Shown piece after piece: positions 30,601-40,503 of a stretch of 64,000 nucleotides of DNA. Position 1 is the first letter of the stretch. Every line of letters starts with the position of its first letter. This stretch comes from Trissonchulus latispiculum (Eukaryota; Nematoda; Enoplea; Enoplida; Ironidae): assembly GCA_030248195.1 (NCBI GenBank), contig JASAND010023061.1, positions 1 to 64,000 of the forward strand. The letters are read 5' to 3'. The notes under the pieces were generated by a model, which ran no database searches, was not told where the DNA came from, and was given only the letters and a program-made list of their open reading frames with translations. Made by a program: the position numbers and the translations under genes.

Positions 30601-33600
30601 CAATTCTAAACCTTAAGTCTAGCGCTTTTATTATTCGATTTCAGAGCCTTGCAATACGTTAAGGATAATCTCTTGAATAGCTACCGCCCTGGGGTTCAGG
30701 ACATAATCATTTTGATCACTGATGGACGGTAAGTTGTTTGAAATTATACCGAAAATGCCGGAAACTAATTCCTAGTGCTCATACGGCTGTGTTATCCTTC
30801 AGCTTAGCAGGAAATTACTGATAGGCTGTTTTTCACTAGACAAAATTCTTGGAACGGTTTGGTAACAAAGAATGTCTATTAACCCTTCTCAGCCATATCA
30901 AAAACAATTTTAGCTCCACTGGAATGATATTTGTTTCAGCTCTACTACAAATCCAGTTCCTACTGCAGATGAACTACGAGCCCGAGGTGTCAAGATTATC
31001 ACGATTGGTGTTGGCCTTGAGACCAACGAAGATCCACTGGCCGCCGTCCAAGAGATGATCAGTGTTGCCGGCAGTCCGGAATATTATTTCGATGTCGAAG
31101 ACTTCCAATCTCTGGGAGCAGCGGTTCAGAAAAGCATTGCAGAAACTGTTTGCGTGAAGCCGATGGGTAGAACCTGAATTTTAATTTGTATAGTTCGGAG
31201 AAACGGATTATATGATTCATTATATATCCAGTGACATTGACACATTTATACATTTTAAGTGTAATTGCTCTGTAATGCAACTTGCAAACCTCTATTCAGT
31301 CAGTTTGTCTATGTTCTAGATTGTATTGTTGAATTTGCTCCGTGGTCCGACTGTTCGGTTTCCTGTGGTACCGGATTTCGCTCCAGGGAAGGTGTCATCG
31401 TTCAGCAGACTGCGAATGGTGGGGCATTATGTCCTCCGCTGCTGGAAAGTGAACCCTGCGTTCAACAGGAATGTCAGATTGTCCCACTTCCTCAACCAGC
31501 TGGTCCTATTACCCCATCGCCCTTCTTGAATATAGTGGACTGCGAAGTAAGCTGAATTTACTACGATCTGGAAACATACCTACATGGACCTAGTTAGCAT
31601 CTAAGTTCAATCTATATAGTGCGATGCAATGCCATGCCTTTTTATTTTTCCAGGTATGGTACGATGAATGGACCCCGTGTAGCAGGACCTGTGGAGGTGG
31701 GCTTCAGAGCAGAGTTGGCTACATCGAAGTTGAACCAAAGAATGGTGGCAAGAGTTGTCCTCCCACCTTGGAAACTCGACCCTGCAATGATAAGCCTTGT
31801 CCTGAACGTATGCACAAATAATTTGCCATTTTCTATTGCTTGTTGTATTGACTTGGCGTATTGTTCGTTTTGAGGAAATGGAAATATCCGAAACGAACAA
31901 GACTGGGAATTGAATTCTTATATTTAGGCATAAATTTTGACTGTTCTCGACTGAATGACGGCTCCTATCCTTTACTCAATCCAAAGTGCTCAAATGAGTT
32001 CATCATGTGTGGATTGCACATTTGCAGATACTCCCCCGGTCTAAGCCTTGTCCTGAACGTTTGTAAATGATAGGGAGAGGGATTGTTCGTTGGGAGGAAA
32101 TCCGACGACAAGACGAATTAATCTTAATTTAGGCAAAATTTTGACGCCGCGAGCGGCCACTTATCATCCAGGCTCAGAGTCCAGGGCCAGGATTGCACAT
32201 TGAGAGCCGCCGGCTTATAAACCGCCCGAAAGTGGCCGGAATTCTATTTTGGGTCCGGCGGTGGCGACCAGCGTCATGCTTTAGGGAGTGGGAGTGTTTG
32301 GGTGACCGCGCAGACGGGAATTTAATTTAGGGAAAATTTGGCCGGGGGCCACTTCCGGGCCTGGGTAATGCGGGGGGGCTTGGGCCGCCGCTTAACCCGC
32401 CCGAGTTGGCCGGATTATTTTTGGGCGGCGGTGGCGCCAGCCACGCTACGGGTTATTCCCGCTCGGGTTTTTTGTGTTTTGTATGGTTGATTTATAAAGG
32501 GGTTGTTCCGACAGGACCCCGCGAGATTGAGCCATACAGTACGGTTTTCCTTATGTGTAACCTTATTTTGGGTCGGGGTGGCCTGACCACGCCACGCTCC
32601 GGTCCTTCACCCGCTCGTGGTTTTTTGTTTTTTTAGTAAATAGTGATTAAGGGTTGAATTACCTCGGACCCCACGGGGACCCATACAGTAGGTTTTTTAG
32701 TTGATTACCTCGTGGGTTTGATGGTATTTGGGAGCTAAGTAATTCCATTGTTTTCTTGATAGTTTATTGGGAGTTGACGGGCCGGTGTCGTATAATATTT
32801 TCCCCCCGTGATATTTTTCCCCCCTATAGGGTATAATATTTTCCCCCCGTGATATTTTTCCCCCGTGATATTTTTCCCCCCTTTCAGCTATAATATTTTC
32901 CCCCCTCTGAATGAAACCCAGCCAAATGATGCAGCAAATTTAACAGGGTCAAAGCAGCAACTCTGTTGAAATGTTGGTAAGTAGCAAGTAAAATGCTGAA
33001 AACAATTTTACAAGTTAATTTTAGTTATTATTTAATTGTTTAATTAATGTTAATTTGCATGTTAAAAAGAAACTATTTTTGCACTTGTTTTTAACACTGT
33101 TTAAAAAGTGTATAAAAACTGGTAATTTTTGATTAGTTTGTTAGTAATTGTTTTGTTAATAAATTAATTTTGCAACTATTAATAACTGTAAAAATGGTTT
33201 TAGAATTTTTGCTTTTCTTATTATTTGGAAATCTAATTTTACAGTTTTTACGAGTTGTAAAATTTCGGATCTTTTTACCGTTTTTACATAGTTTTGTAAA
33301 ATCAGCAACGCTTTTTTAATATTTTAATTCATTTTTACAGCACTGTTTCTTATTTTTCACACTTGTCACCGTTGAATATTCATTAAATTTCCCTCACCGC
33401 AAATTATAAACAACTGTTGTTTTTAGTAAGGCTGTATCCTTGAAACTTCTGATTTTTTGAAGATGGAATATTTTGATCCTTCCAGCCAAAAAATCTTAAA
33501 ATATAGCTTTCTATTTGTTCCGAACCAAGATGAAATTTTGTTTTTAGCTATTTTTTCTAGTTGTTTTCAAACACTGTTCATCACATCACAGGATGAGCCT

Positions 33601-35750
33601 CAAAAATTTAAATTTACTTGGAGAACACTTTACTATTAACGATAACTGTATATTTATACAAATTATAAATTAAAGCAATTTTACTAATATTAATGATATA
33701 TAGTAAAAATTTAATCGCCGCTGAAGTAGAATTTTATTATTTCTTTAATTAAACTTCACATTGTAATTTTTGTAGTATACAGTTCATAATTTATAATTTA
33801 TAGGAACAAGTTAAGTTTACATAGTAAGTTTACATAATACATAGTAATTTACAATGGTAAAACTTTCTCCAAGTAAATTTAAATTTTTAAGGATCATCCT
33901 GTGATGTGATGTCTGATGAACAGTGTTTGAAAACAACTGGAAAAAATAGCTAAAAACAAAATTTCATCTTGGTTCGGAACAAATAGAAAGCTATATTTTA
34001 AGATTTTTTGGCTGGAAGGATCAAAATATTCCATCTTCAAAAAATCAGAAGTTTCAAGGATACAGCCTTACTAAAAACAACAGTTGTTTATAATTTGCGG
34101 TGAGGGAAATTTAATGAATATTCAACGGTGACAAGTGTGAAAAATAAGAAACAGTGCTGTAAAAATGAATTAAAATATTAAAAAAGCGTTGCTGATTTTA
34201 CAAAACTTTTGTAAAAACGGTAAAAAGATCCGAAATTTTACAACTCGTAAAAACTGTAAAATTAGATTTCCAAATAATAAGAAAAGCAAAAATTCTAAAA
34301 CCATTTTTACAGTTATTAATAGTTGCAAAATTAATTTATTAACAAAACAATTACTAACAAACTAATCAAAAATTACCAGTTTTTATACACTTTTTAAACA
34401 GTGTTAAAAACAAGTGCAAAAATAGTTTCTTTTTAACATGCAAATTAACATTAATTAAACAATTAAATAATAACTAAAATTAACTTGTAAAATTGTTTTC
34501 AGCATTTTACTTGCTACTTACCAACATTTCAACAGAGTTGCTGCTTTGACCCTGTTAAATTTGCTGCATCATTTGGCTGGGTTTCATTCAGAGGGGGGAA
34601 AAATATTATAGCTGAAAGGGGGGGAAAAATATCACGGGGGGAAAAATATTATACCCTATAGGGGGGAAAAATATCACGGGGGGAAAAATATTATACGACA
34701 CCGGACACAACCAGGCAACGTAAGCTTTTCTTCATTATAATGTTTACCATATTTTGAGGATATATAACTAAGTGTATTTTTATGAAATTACTAAACCTTG
34801 ACTTCGTTACTTAGCATCTTATCACAATCACAGTGCCTAACGGATGATTTGCCGATTTTCACAAAAATGTATTTGTATTATATACTTGTATTACTTACTA
34901 TTATAGCATACCCATTTGACTGCAGCAGTCGTGATGAAGGTTCGTATCCGGATAGTGATTGCGGCAGTATTTACTGGATTTGCGTCGGCGGGACCACATT
35001 CAAACAGGAATGCCCTATCTCACTTGCCTACGACATTGAAATGGATAAATGTGATTTCAAGTCCTATATTCCTTTGTGCGGAGGTGTTCGACCCACCACA
35101 TCTGCAGCCACCACGACACAGCCACAAACTCAGTTCATTCGTAAGTAGAGTTTCCAATTAATGTACGTTCAAGTTCAATTTAGAAACAATGTTAAACCTG
35201 GATATGCAGAATCAAACTTTACGTTGCGTTCCTATAGGTGATCCTTCACATGCTGCAATCGTTCTTGGCAGTCAGATACTGGGGATTCCATGTGCGGAAG
35301 AATAAGTAAATAAATGCGAAAAAATAATGCTAGTTCCGGGGGTAGTTGGGTAGGAATCGGGAAATTTGGGGGGGGGGCTGGGAATGGCCAGCTGGCTGGC
35401 TGGGAGAGCTACGGATACGGATACGACTGAGGTTGCTGGAAGGGCTGGGCTTTAGAAGATGTACATTAGCATTATTCAACTAATTTAAACTTTCAATTTG
35501 ATGTATTTATCAAAAACTTTCTTAGACTGTACTGATTCTGCTTTTTACAGCCACCAATGACAAGTGCATTCACGAACCCAATGGAATATTTCCTGACTTC
35601 GAGGATCCGTGCTCTCAAGTCTATTATGCCTGTTCCAATGGGATTGGCAGTCGATTCGTGTGCCCTGGTCACCTGTACTACGACGATGTGAGGAAACGAT
35701 GCAATTCTAAAAGCCGAGTGAAGGCTTGTTTTAAAAAGGCCACGATGTAG
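27504..35750 (+). CDS. Secreted vWA-TSP1-CBM14 matrix protein (eight exons, first exon missing)
   Basis: Eight exons join in frame to 484 codons plus stop. Order: the hydrophobic end of a signal peptide (LVLFVCCLLPVST); a vWA domain with an intact metal-ion site (DGSSS, GGTFA, ITDG); two thrombospondin type 1 repeats (PWSDCSVSCGTG and WTPCSRTCGGG, six Cys each); then two CBM14/peritrophin-A chitin-binding domains separated by a Thr-rich linker. The protein is expected outside the cell, binding metal-dependent protein partners through vWA and chitin through CBM14; the true ligand is inference. A third, broken CBM14 exon lies in intron 6. Intron 1 is almost wholly mobile DNA. No gene name is recognised. 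A start-codon exon upstream of 27504 was not found. Confidence 0.9.
28194..30019. mobile_element. TTAA-flanked foldback with G-run ends, middle layer of the nest
   Basis: TTAA then GGGGGGGGGGTCGC at the left, GCGACCCCCC then TTAA at the right; inverted arms continue with CGCTCATTTTCAC and GTGAAAATGAGC. The flanking DNA on both sides is TTTAATC-rich sequence of the outer element. It is related in end structure to 14716-15427. Confidence 0.8.
28762..29426. mobile_element. CAAGAGT-family foldback, inner layer of the nest
   Basis: A near-perfect inverted repeat of 665 bp with ends CAAGAGTATATAATAGTAAG and its near-complement, flanked by a perfect 7-bp duplication CTGGCAG. Each end holds a small internal hairpin (TAAGAGTGTGACACTCTTA). 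Next come C/G runs, then arms meeting near 29095. The second member of the family is at 39101-39475. Confidence 0.9.
30223..30404 (+). CDS. vWA gene exon: central vWA
   Basis: Acceptor GATTTCAG. Encodes ALMWIKLLLMSFQFGPNDSH, the FSLVQFAT strand and LEGGTFAA, which supplies the metal-site Thr. The exon ends with two bases of the Glu codon. Confidence 0.9.
30645..30728 (+). CDS. vWA gene exon: ITDG strand
   Basis: An 84-base exon encoding ALQYVKDNLLNSYRPGVQ and IIILITDG, the third metal-site motif. Acceptor TTTCAG, donor GTAAGT; phases fit both neighbours. Too short to show as an open frame. Confidence 0.9.
30940..31166 (+). CDS. vWA gene exon: C-terminal vWA
   Basis: Encodes ELRARGVKIITIGVG, then EYYFDVEDFQSLGAAV and a closing Cys (ETVCVKPM). 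These are typical last strands and helix of an extracellular vWA domain. Donor GTAGAA with one base carried over. Confidence 0.9.
31320..31546 (+). CDS. vWA gene exon: TSP1 repeat 1 and linker
   Basis: Encodes FAPWSDCSVSCGTGFRSREG, then CPPLLESEPCVQQEC, a complete thrombospondin type 1 repeat with the W and CxxxCGxG motifs, followed by a Pro-rich linker. Phase 0 donor GTAAGC. Confidence 0.9.
31654..31807 (+). CDS. vWA gene exon: TSP1 repeat 2
   Basis: Encodes YDEWTPCSRTCGGGLQSRVG and CPPTLETRPCNDKPC. Its last ~20 bases (AAGCCTTGTCCTGAACGT) are found again at 32043-32060, fused to a stray chitin-binding exon. Confidence 0.9.
31928..32070 (+). pseudogene. Broken CBM14 exon in intron 6
   Basis: After an acceptor (TATATTTAG) the frame reads FDCSRLNDGSYPLL, PKCSNEFIMCG and CRYSPG, a peritrophin-A half domain. 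It then runs into a copy of the previous exon's end and stops at TGA. The 5' phase fits splicing from TSP1 repeat 2. However, the possible donor (AAC/GTTTGT) leaves phase 0, while the next real exon needs phase 1. Best read as a decayed or mis-recombined chitin-binding exon; an alternative terminal exon giving a short isoform is possible. Confidence 0.6.
32035..32780 (+). repeat. Degenerating tandem copies of the TSP1-end/CBM14 block
   Basis: After 32043 the order of 31790-31990 is repeated with increasing damage: CCTTGTCCTGAACGT, ATTGTTCG..GAGGAAAT, TTTAGGCAAAATTTTGAC, AGGATTGCACATT. A further, G/C-enriched echo runs to about 32430 (AATTTAGGGAAAATTTGGCC), with more echoes to about 32640. Base composition shifts sharply to GC. 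This could be real decay of tandem exon copies or a collapsed, low-quality assembly patch. Confidence 0.6.
32782..34704. mobile_element. 1.9-kb foldback element in intron 6 of the vWA gene
   Basis: Ends CCGGTGTCGTATAATATT and the exact complement. Subterminal TATAATATTTTCCCCCC words and their complement are repeated three times near each end. The arms of about 900 bp are nearly identical throughout and meet near 33740. A 60-codon frame at 33457 is mirrored at 33890-34060, as expected of a palindrome. No clear target duplication. Confidence 0.9.
34907..35140 (+). CDS. vWA gene exon: CBM14 domain and Thr-rich linker
   Basis: Encodes FDCSSRDEGSYPDSDCGSIY, then WICVGGTTFKQECPISLAYD and KCDF..PLCGG. 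These give the six-Cys peritrophin-A pattern with its aromatic residues, followed by a PTTSAATTTQPQTQF linker. The phase fits TSP1 repeat 2 directly, skipping the broken exon. Confidence 0.92.
35551..35750 (+). CDS. vWA gene terminal exon: last CBM14 domain
   Basis: Acceptor CTTTTTACAG. Encodes CIHEPNGIFPDFEDPCSQVY, YACSNG, FVCPGHLYYDDVRKRC, ending KACFKKATM and TAG. A second full chitin-binding domain at the C-terminus. Confidence 0.92.
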
Positions 35751-35778
35751 TGAATTGTAAAAGATTGTGCTATTCAGA

Positions 35779-35784
35779 AATAAA
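35779..35784 (+). promoter_or_regulatory. Poly(A) signal of the vWA gene
   Basis: AATAAA about 30 bases after the stop codon, implying a very short 3' untranslated region. Confidence 0.65.
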
Positions 35785-36136
35785 GTATATATATTTGTGC
35801 TTATGAATAGTAGGAGCAATAGTAAAGTGTGGTATCGGTGGCGACGACGTATCCACTCCCCAGTTTGTGTATTCCCCAGTTTATCAATTCCCCTATTAAT
35901 CAACCTACAGTTAGAGTTCTCCTCAGTATTTTCACTCCACTTACTCTTTTATAAGACATCTTTCAGTTAGCCAAGACTTTTTCATTTAGTCAACTCTTTT
36001 TCATACCATCTCCACTTGGTCATTCTTTTTTTAAATCGTCCGTTTTTGTTAGGAGGATCTGTTCTGCACTCACTAATTTAAAGCATCAACTTTCCAACAT
36101 TATTAATTTTTGTTAAATTTAATTTATGGTTAGACT
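35785..36136. other. Intergenic, unassigned
   Basis: No feature recognised between the vWA gene and the first TTAA element. Confidence 0.5.
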
Positions 36137-37126
36137 TTAAGGTGGTGATTCCTTTTGGAGACATCAACTTTGAACCACTATTATTCATTCATTATTTGGA
36201 GTTAAGAAGTCATCTTTATATCAAAATGTAGCTTAACATTTTCTCTTTTTAATGAATACAATGAATCTAAGTTTGGCTTTCCAAAATGTTTTTCCTGTAT
36301 TTTAGAAGAAGTATAATTTTTTCAGATTTTTTTTGCAGGCTGAAGTGAAATTTTTTCGTAGGACATCGGTTAGAGCATTCGATAACTCTATCAAATAGCT
36401 CAGGATTTTTTTTATTTATTGTGATATCGCTCTTCGTTATGGAGAAATAAACTAAAATGTCTGCGCAAACTGGATTTTGCCTACTTTTCACTACTTTTGT
36501 AAGCCACTACTTCAGTAGAAAGCAGCTATCTGGGCAACTAAAAAAGGGGTCCGGGGTATTTTTGTGTAGAACACATCTGAAAAGTGGCAACTCTCTAGCT
36601 TGCATACTAAATTCTTCTCAATCGCTGGAAAAAGTGGGTCATGTTTTTGCAAAAACTACATTTTTTGTGATAGCAGCCTAAGGGATAGCAATTGTACGAT
36701 GGTCATGCCTCCGATAATTGGCCTCTGTGAGACCTTTAAATCGACACCCTTAGTTAAATTTTACGGCTTTTCGTAGCTCAAAAAGTAGTGGATTATTTGA
36801 TTTCTGCAGAAAGGACAAGTTTTTGACGCCAAAATAAGAAAATTGGCTATATCTCGATAGGGAAAAGCTAGAAAGTTGCTTTCAAAAGCAAAATTGTAGA
36901 GTTTAACGAGTTCTTTCGACTGGATATAGTCATAGCCATGCAGCTGCTGCCAAACGTTCAGAAATTGGCAAAAACCGCCCTGAACGCAAATGTTGAATTT
37001 TTGAAGCGCGATTGCGCAGAGGGTGTTAGAACGCTAAAACAACTTATTTTGGAAAGTTTCGTTGAATTTGATCCTGGTTTACGCCGTCAATCAACAATAT
37101 GTGCCCAAAAGGAATCACCACCTTAA
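36137..37126. mobile_element. TTAA element, GGTGGTGATTCC family, copy 1
   Basis: TTAA/GGTGGTGATTCCTTTTGG at the left and CCAAAAGGAATCACCACC/TTAA at the right give terminal inverted repeats with a TTAA target on both sides. There is no transposase frame; the 74- and 62-codon frames inside show no domain. Two further TTAA-flanked copies at 39030 and 40504 define the family. Confidence 0.85.
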
Positions 37127-37139
37127 GATTGTGAAAGTT

Positions 37140-37233
37140 TGCTGTTCGTTCCCCCTAAGAAAAAATTATATGCTGTTCGTTCCCCCTAAGGAAAAATTAT
37201 ATATATGCTGTTCGTTCCCCCTAGAAAAATTAT
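37140..37233. repeat. Three-copy 30-34 bp minisatellite
   Basis: TGCTGTTCGTTCCCCCTA followed by AAAAATTATA, repeated three times head to tail. Confidence 0.85.
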
Positions 37234-37458
37234 AATTTAAGAGTTGACTAAGTGGGGATGAACTAAAAGTTGCCAACCTGGGAATAATTTTAATTTAGGC
37301 GCTAGGCGCTAAAATTAACTATCAGACGCGTTGACAAACTGGGAACAAACCGTATCGGAATATGGACTAGCTATCCGAAGAACAGCGGAAGGTATATCGT
37401 CACCCACCACAATTTGCTTCTGAAACTAAATTTTAATTAAAGTGCGCAGCAGTGAGTG

Positions 37459-38824
37459 TAGTGTAGTTTCAGTAGCCTATTTTAGTTTCAATTTCAGTTG
37501 TAGTCGGTAGTACGAAATGATCTCAGTTTTAGTTTGTTTCATACAGAAGCTATAGTCTAGCAAACTTAAACTGGACCAAAAGAGTTAATTTTGTGGAGAG
37601 TTTACTATTCAAGCTAAGTATGACAATGTATATATTTTCTGAAAGCTCAGAAATCAGAGATTTCAAAAATTTTAAAAAATTCTAAAATTTTAGAATTTCA
37701 AATTTCATAAATTTTGAAAACTGTAGGAAAAGAAAAAATAAACGAAAAGTAGTCGAGTTTGGTATCAAATGAAAGGTCTTGTTCATGAGAACGCGAATAT
37801 GTATCAATTAAGCGGGTTTTGGGCGGCACGTGGTTCCAGCGGGCACATATCCCGAAAAATAAAAGTTGCTCCGATCGGTACAAACTTGGGCTCATTTGAA
37901 AGCTCTCATCCCGCTGAGTAAAAGTTATAATTGGGTCATCGCTCAAAAATGCTGTCTGTGAAAGTTATTCCTCTTTAAACCCCAAAAATGGGCTGTTTGG
38001 GCACTTTTGGAGGGTTTAAACCAGGCTAGCAAAAGCTGTGAGCTGAATCAAGTCAAGCGACTGTGCTACATTTTGCGTCTCATCATTATACACAACTACG
38101 TAAAAATTGCAGCTTTTGATCTGTACGTATGCGTAAGATAAGCTAATTTAAAAAAACTTCAAAGAAGCCGCCGTGTCGGTTCCTTTGAAGTTTGTTTAAA
38201 TTAGCTTATCTTGCGCATGCATGAAGATCCAAAGCTGCAATTTTTACGTAGTTGTGTATAATGATGAGACGCAAAATGTAGCACAGTCGCTTGACTTGAT
38301 TCAGCTCACAGCTTTTGCTAGCCTGGTTTAAACCCTCCAAAAGTGCCCAAACAGCCCATTTTTGGGGTTTAAAGAGGAATAACTTTCACAGACAGCATTT
38401 TTGAGCGATGACCCAATTATAACTTTTACTCAGCGGGATGAGAGCTTTCAAATGAGCCCAAGTTTGTACCGATCGGAGCAACTTTTATTTTTCGGGATAT
38501 GGGCCCGCTGGAACCACGTGCCGCCCAAAACCCGCTTAATTGATACACATTCGCGTTCTCCTGAACAAGACCTTTCATTTGATACCAAACTCGACTACTT
38601 TTCGTTTATTTTTTCTTTTCCTACAGTTTTCAAAATTTATGAAATTTGAAATTTGAAAAATTGAAAATTTTTTAAAATTTTTGAAATCTCTGATTTCTGA
38701 GCTTTCAGAATATATATACATTGTCACACTTAGCTTGAATAATAAACTCTCCACAAAATTAACTCTTTTGGTCCAGTTTAAGTTTGCTAGACTATAGTTT
38801 CAGACCGAGTTTAGTTTTAGTTTA
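37459..38824. mobile_element. hAT-like (GTTTCA)n element, interrupted copy
   Basis: Begins TAGTGTAGTTTCAGTAG and continues with GTTTCA/GTTTTA words matching the 45625-46025 copy in order. It is then split by the foldback at 37550-38797 and resumes with GTTTCAGACCGAG before ending at TTAAGGTGCTGATTTCC, which looks like a further TTAA-family end. Confidence 0.65.
37550..38797. mobile_element. 1.25-kb foldback inserted in a hAT-like element
   Basis: Almost perfect inverted repeat: CTATAGTCTAGCAAACTTAA at the left against its complement at the right, with arms of about 600 bp meeting near 38165. Each arm carries the same 82-codon frame (37946-37698 minus, 38401-38649 plus) with four amino-acid differences. 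No domain is recognised in it, so coding is not claimed. Confidence 0.85.
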
Positions 38825-39029
38825 AGGTGCTGATTTCCTTTCGGATATTTTTATTCCTGCTGGGGTGTATAATGATAAAGGAATGCAAGAATGTATAAAA
38901 AGAGTTGTATAATGTATGTCCAATGCCGTATGAATCATTTCTCCATTAAGAAGTCTTTCTTCAACATGGGCCAGCTCATGGCTGAGGTTTTTGAGAGACA
39001 ATATGCAAATTAGGTTTGGCAGCTCCTAT

Positions 39030-39993
39030 TTAAGGTGGTGATTCCCATTGATCACATATTATTGGTTGACGGTTCAAATCAAGATGAAATTTGATGAAAC
39101 CAAGAGTACATAATAACTAAGAGTGTGACAAGCGTCCCACTCTTAGTTATTAGGCTGCAGACATCATTCTGCACAACAACGGCCTACCCCCCCACAACTG
39201 AGTACCTGGTACACAATTGTGTAGCAGCACTTGCTTGTATGTTTACATGTTGAAGCCAAAAACATTCTATCAGCAGCTGGCCACTTTTGAGCTTCAACAT
39301 GCTAAACATACAAGCGAGTGCTGCTAGTGTACCTGGTACTCAGTTGTGGGGGGGGGTCACCAGGTACTCAGTTGTGGGGGGGGGGGGGGGTAGGCCGTTA
39401 TTGTGCAGATGATGTCTGCAGCCTAATAACTAAGAGTGGGACGCTTGTCACACTCTTAGTTATTATGTACTCTTGATGAAACTTACCATCCCGCATCAAT
39501 ACTACGACGTCTCCGTTCAGGGCCGTTTTTGCCGATTTTTGATGCTTAAACAGTAGCTGCATAGCTATGATTATATTCGTTCGAAAGATTTTTGCTTTTT
39601 GAAGCCCCTTTCTAGCTTTTTTCTATAGTGATATATAGCTGATTTTCTTATTTTGGCGTTGAAAACTTGCCACTTTTGCAGAAATAAAATAATCCGCCAT
39701 TTCTTGAGCTACTCAAGCCGTAAATTTATACTAAGGGTGTCAATTTGAAGGTCTCGTCGGGGCCAATTATTCGTGACATTGTGATCTTCTAAATGCTATC
39801 CCGTACTCTGCTATCATAAAAAATGTAGGATCCTCTTTTAATTGTCCCGATTGCTGCTTATTAGCTAAAGTGCCTACTTTTCCCAACTTTATCAAGCGAC
39901 CAAAGTACAGTGCGCATAGGCCACTTAACTCCAAGGAATAAATGAGTAATAAGAATTTAAAGTTGATGTCTCCAAAAGGAATCACCACCATAA
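39030..39993. mobile_element. TTAA element, GGTGGTGATTCC family, copy 2
   Basis: TTAA/GGTGGTGATTCCC at the left and GGAATCACCACC/ATAA at the right (one base changed in the right TTAA). The right ~300 bp resembles copy 1 in reverse, including CAACTTTAT and AAAGTTGATGTCTCC. A CAAGAGT-family element is inserted inside. Confidence 0.8.
39101..39475. mobile_element. CAAGAGT-family foldback, copy 2
   Basis: Ends CAAGAGTACATAATAACTAA and complement, flanked by a perfect 7-bp duplication ATGAAAC (39094-39100, 39476-39482). Each end again contains its own hairpin (AATAACTAAGAGTG..CACTCTTAGTTATT). Inner arms contain CAACTGAGTACCTGG with adjacent C or G runs. Confidence 0.9.
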
Positions 39994-40503
39994 GCAGCTA
40001 GATGGACAGTCTTAACGCAGTCTTCGGTCTTCGGCTGTCTGCAATCAACATGGTTGCACATTTTTGAGCACCAGTGTAGCTTGGGAGCCACACCTAGTTG
40101 CACTAGGAATAGGTAGGTGGATAGTTAGTAATGCAGCCTGCTTGCATTTACGAGTAGTCTCGTAGTTGCCAAGCTCACACTAGTCTACACGGGATTTCAC
40201 AAATAAGAAATCCCAAATCGAAAATTACAACAAGACCTCAATTTTGAATAACAAATAAATTCAATTGTGATTGAATAATAACACGTCTACTAAGGAAAAA
40301 ACTGCCCCTTTTGGGGTCTACTTGTTGACTCCTACGGCTTTAATCCTTTACGAAAAAAGCTAAAGCTTACGAAATAACATATTTTCGTGCTCTAACATTC
40401 CATTTATACTCATTCGATATCGGCCGATACCGATATTCGATATCGATACTTAGCCCAATTGCACACTTTTTCAATGCCTACTATGTAGCTTGAGTTCGTT
40501 GCT
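39994..40503. other. Unassigned, with ATCGATA-type words
   Basis: A cluster of GATATCGGCCGATACCGATA words at about 40416-40449 and a segment near 40340-40400 that is repeated at 40550-40600. No gene. Confidence 0.45.
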
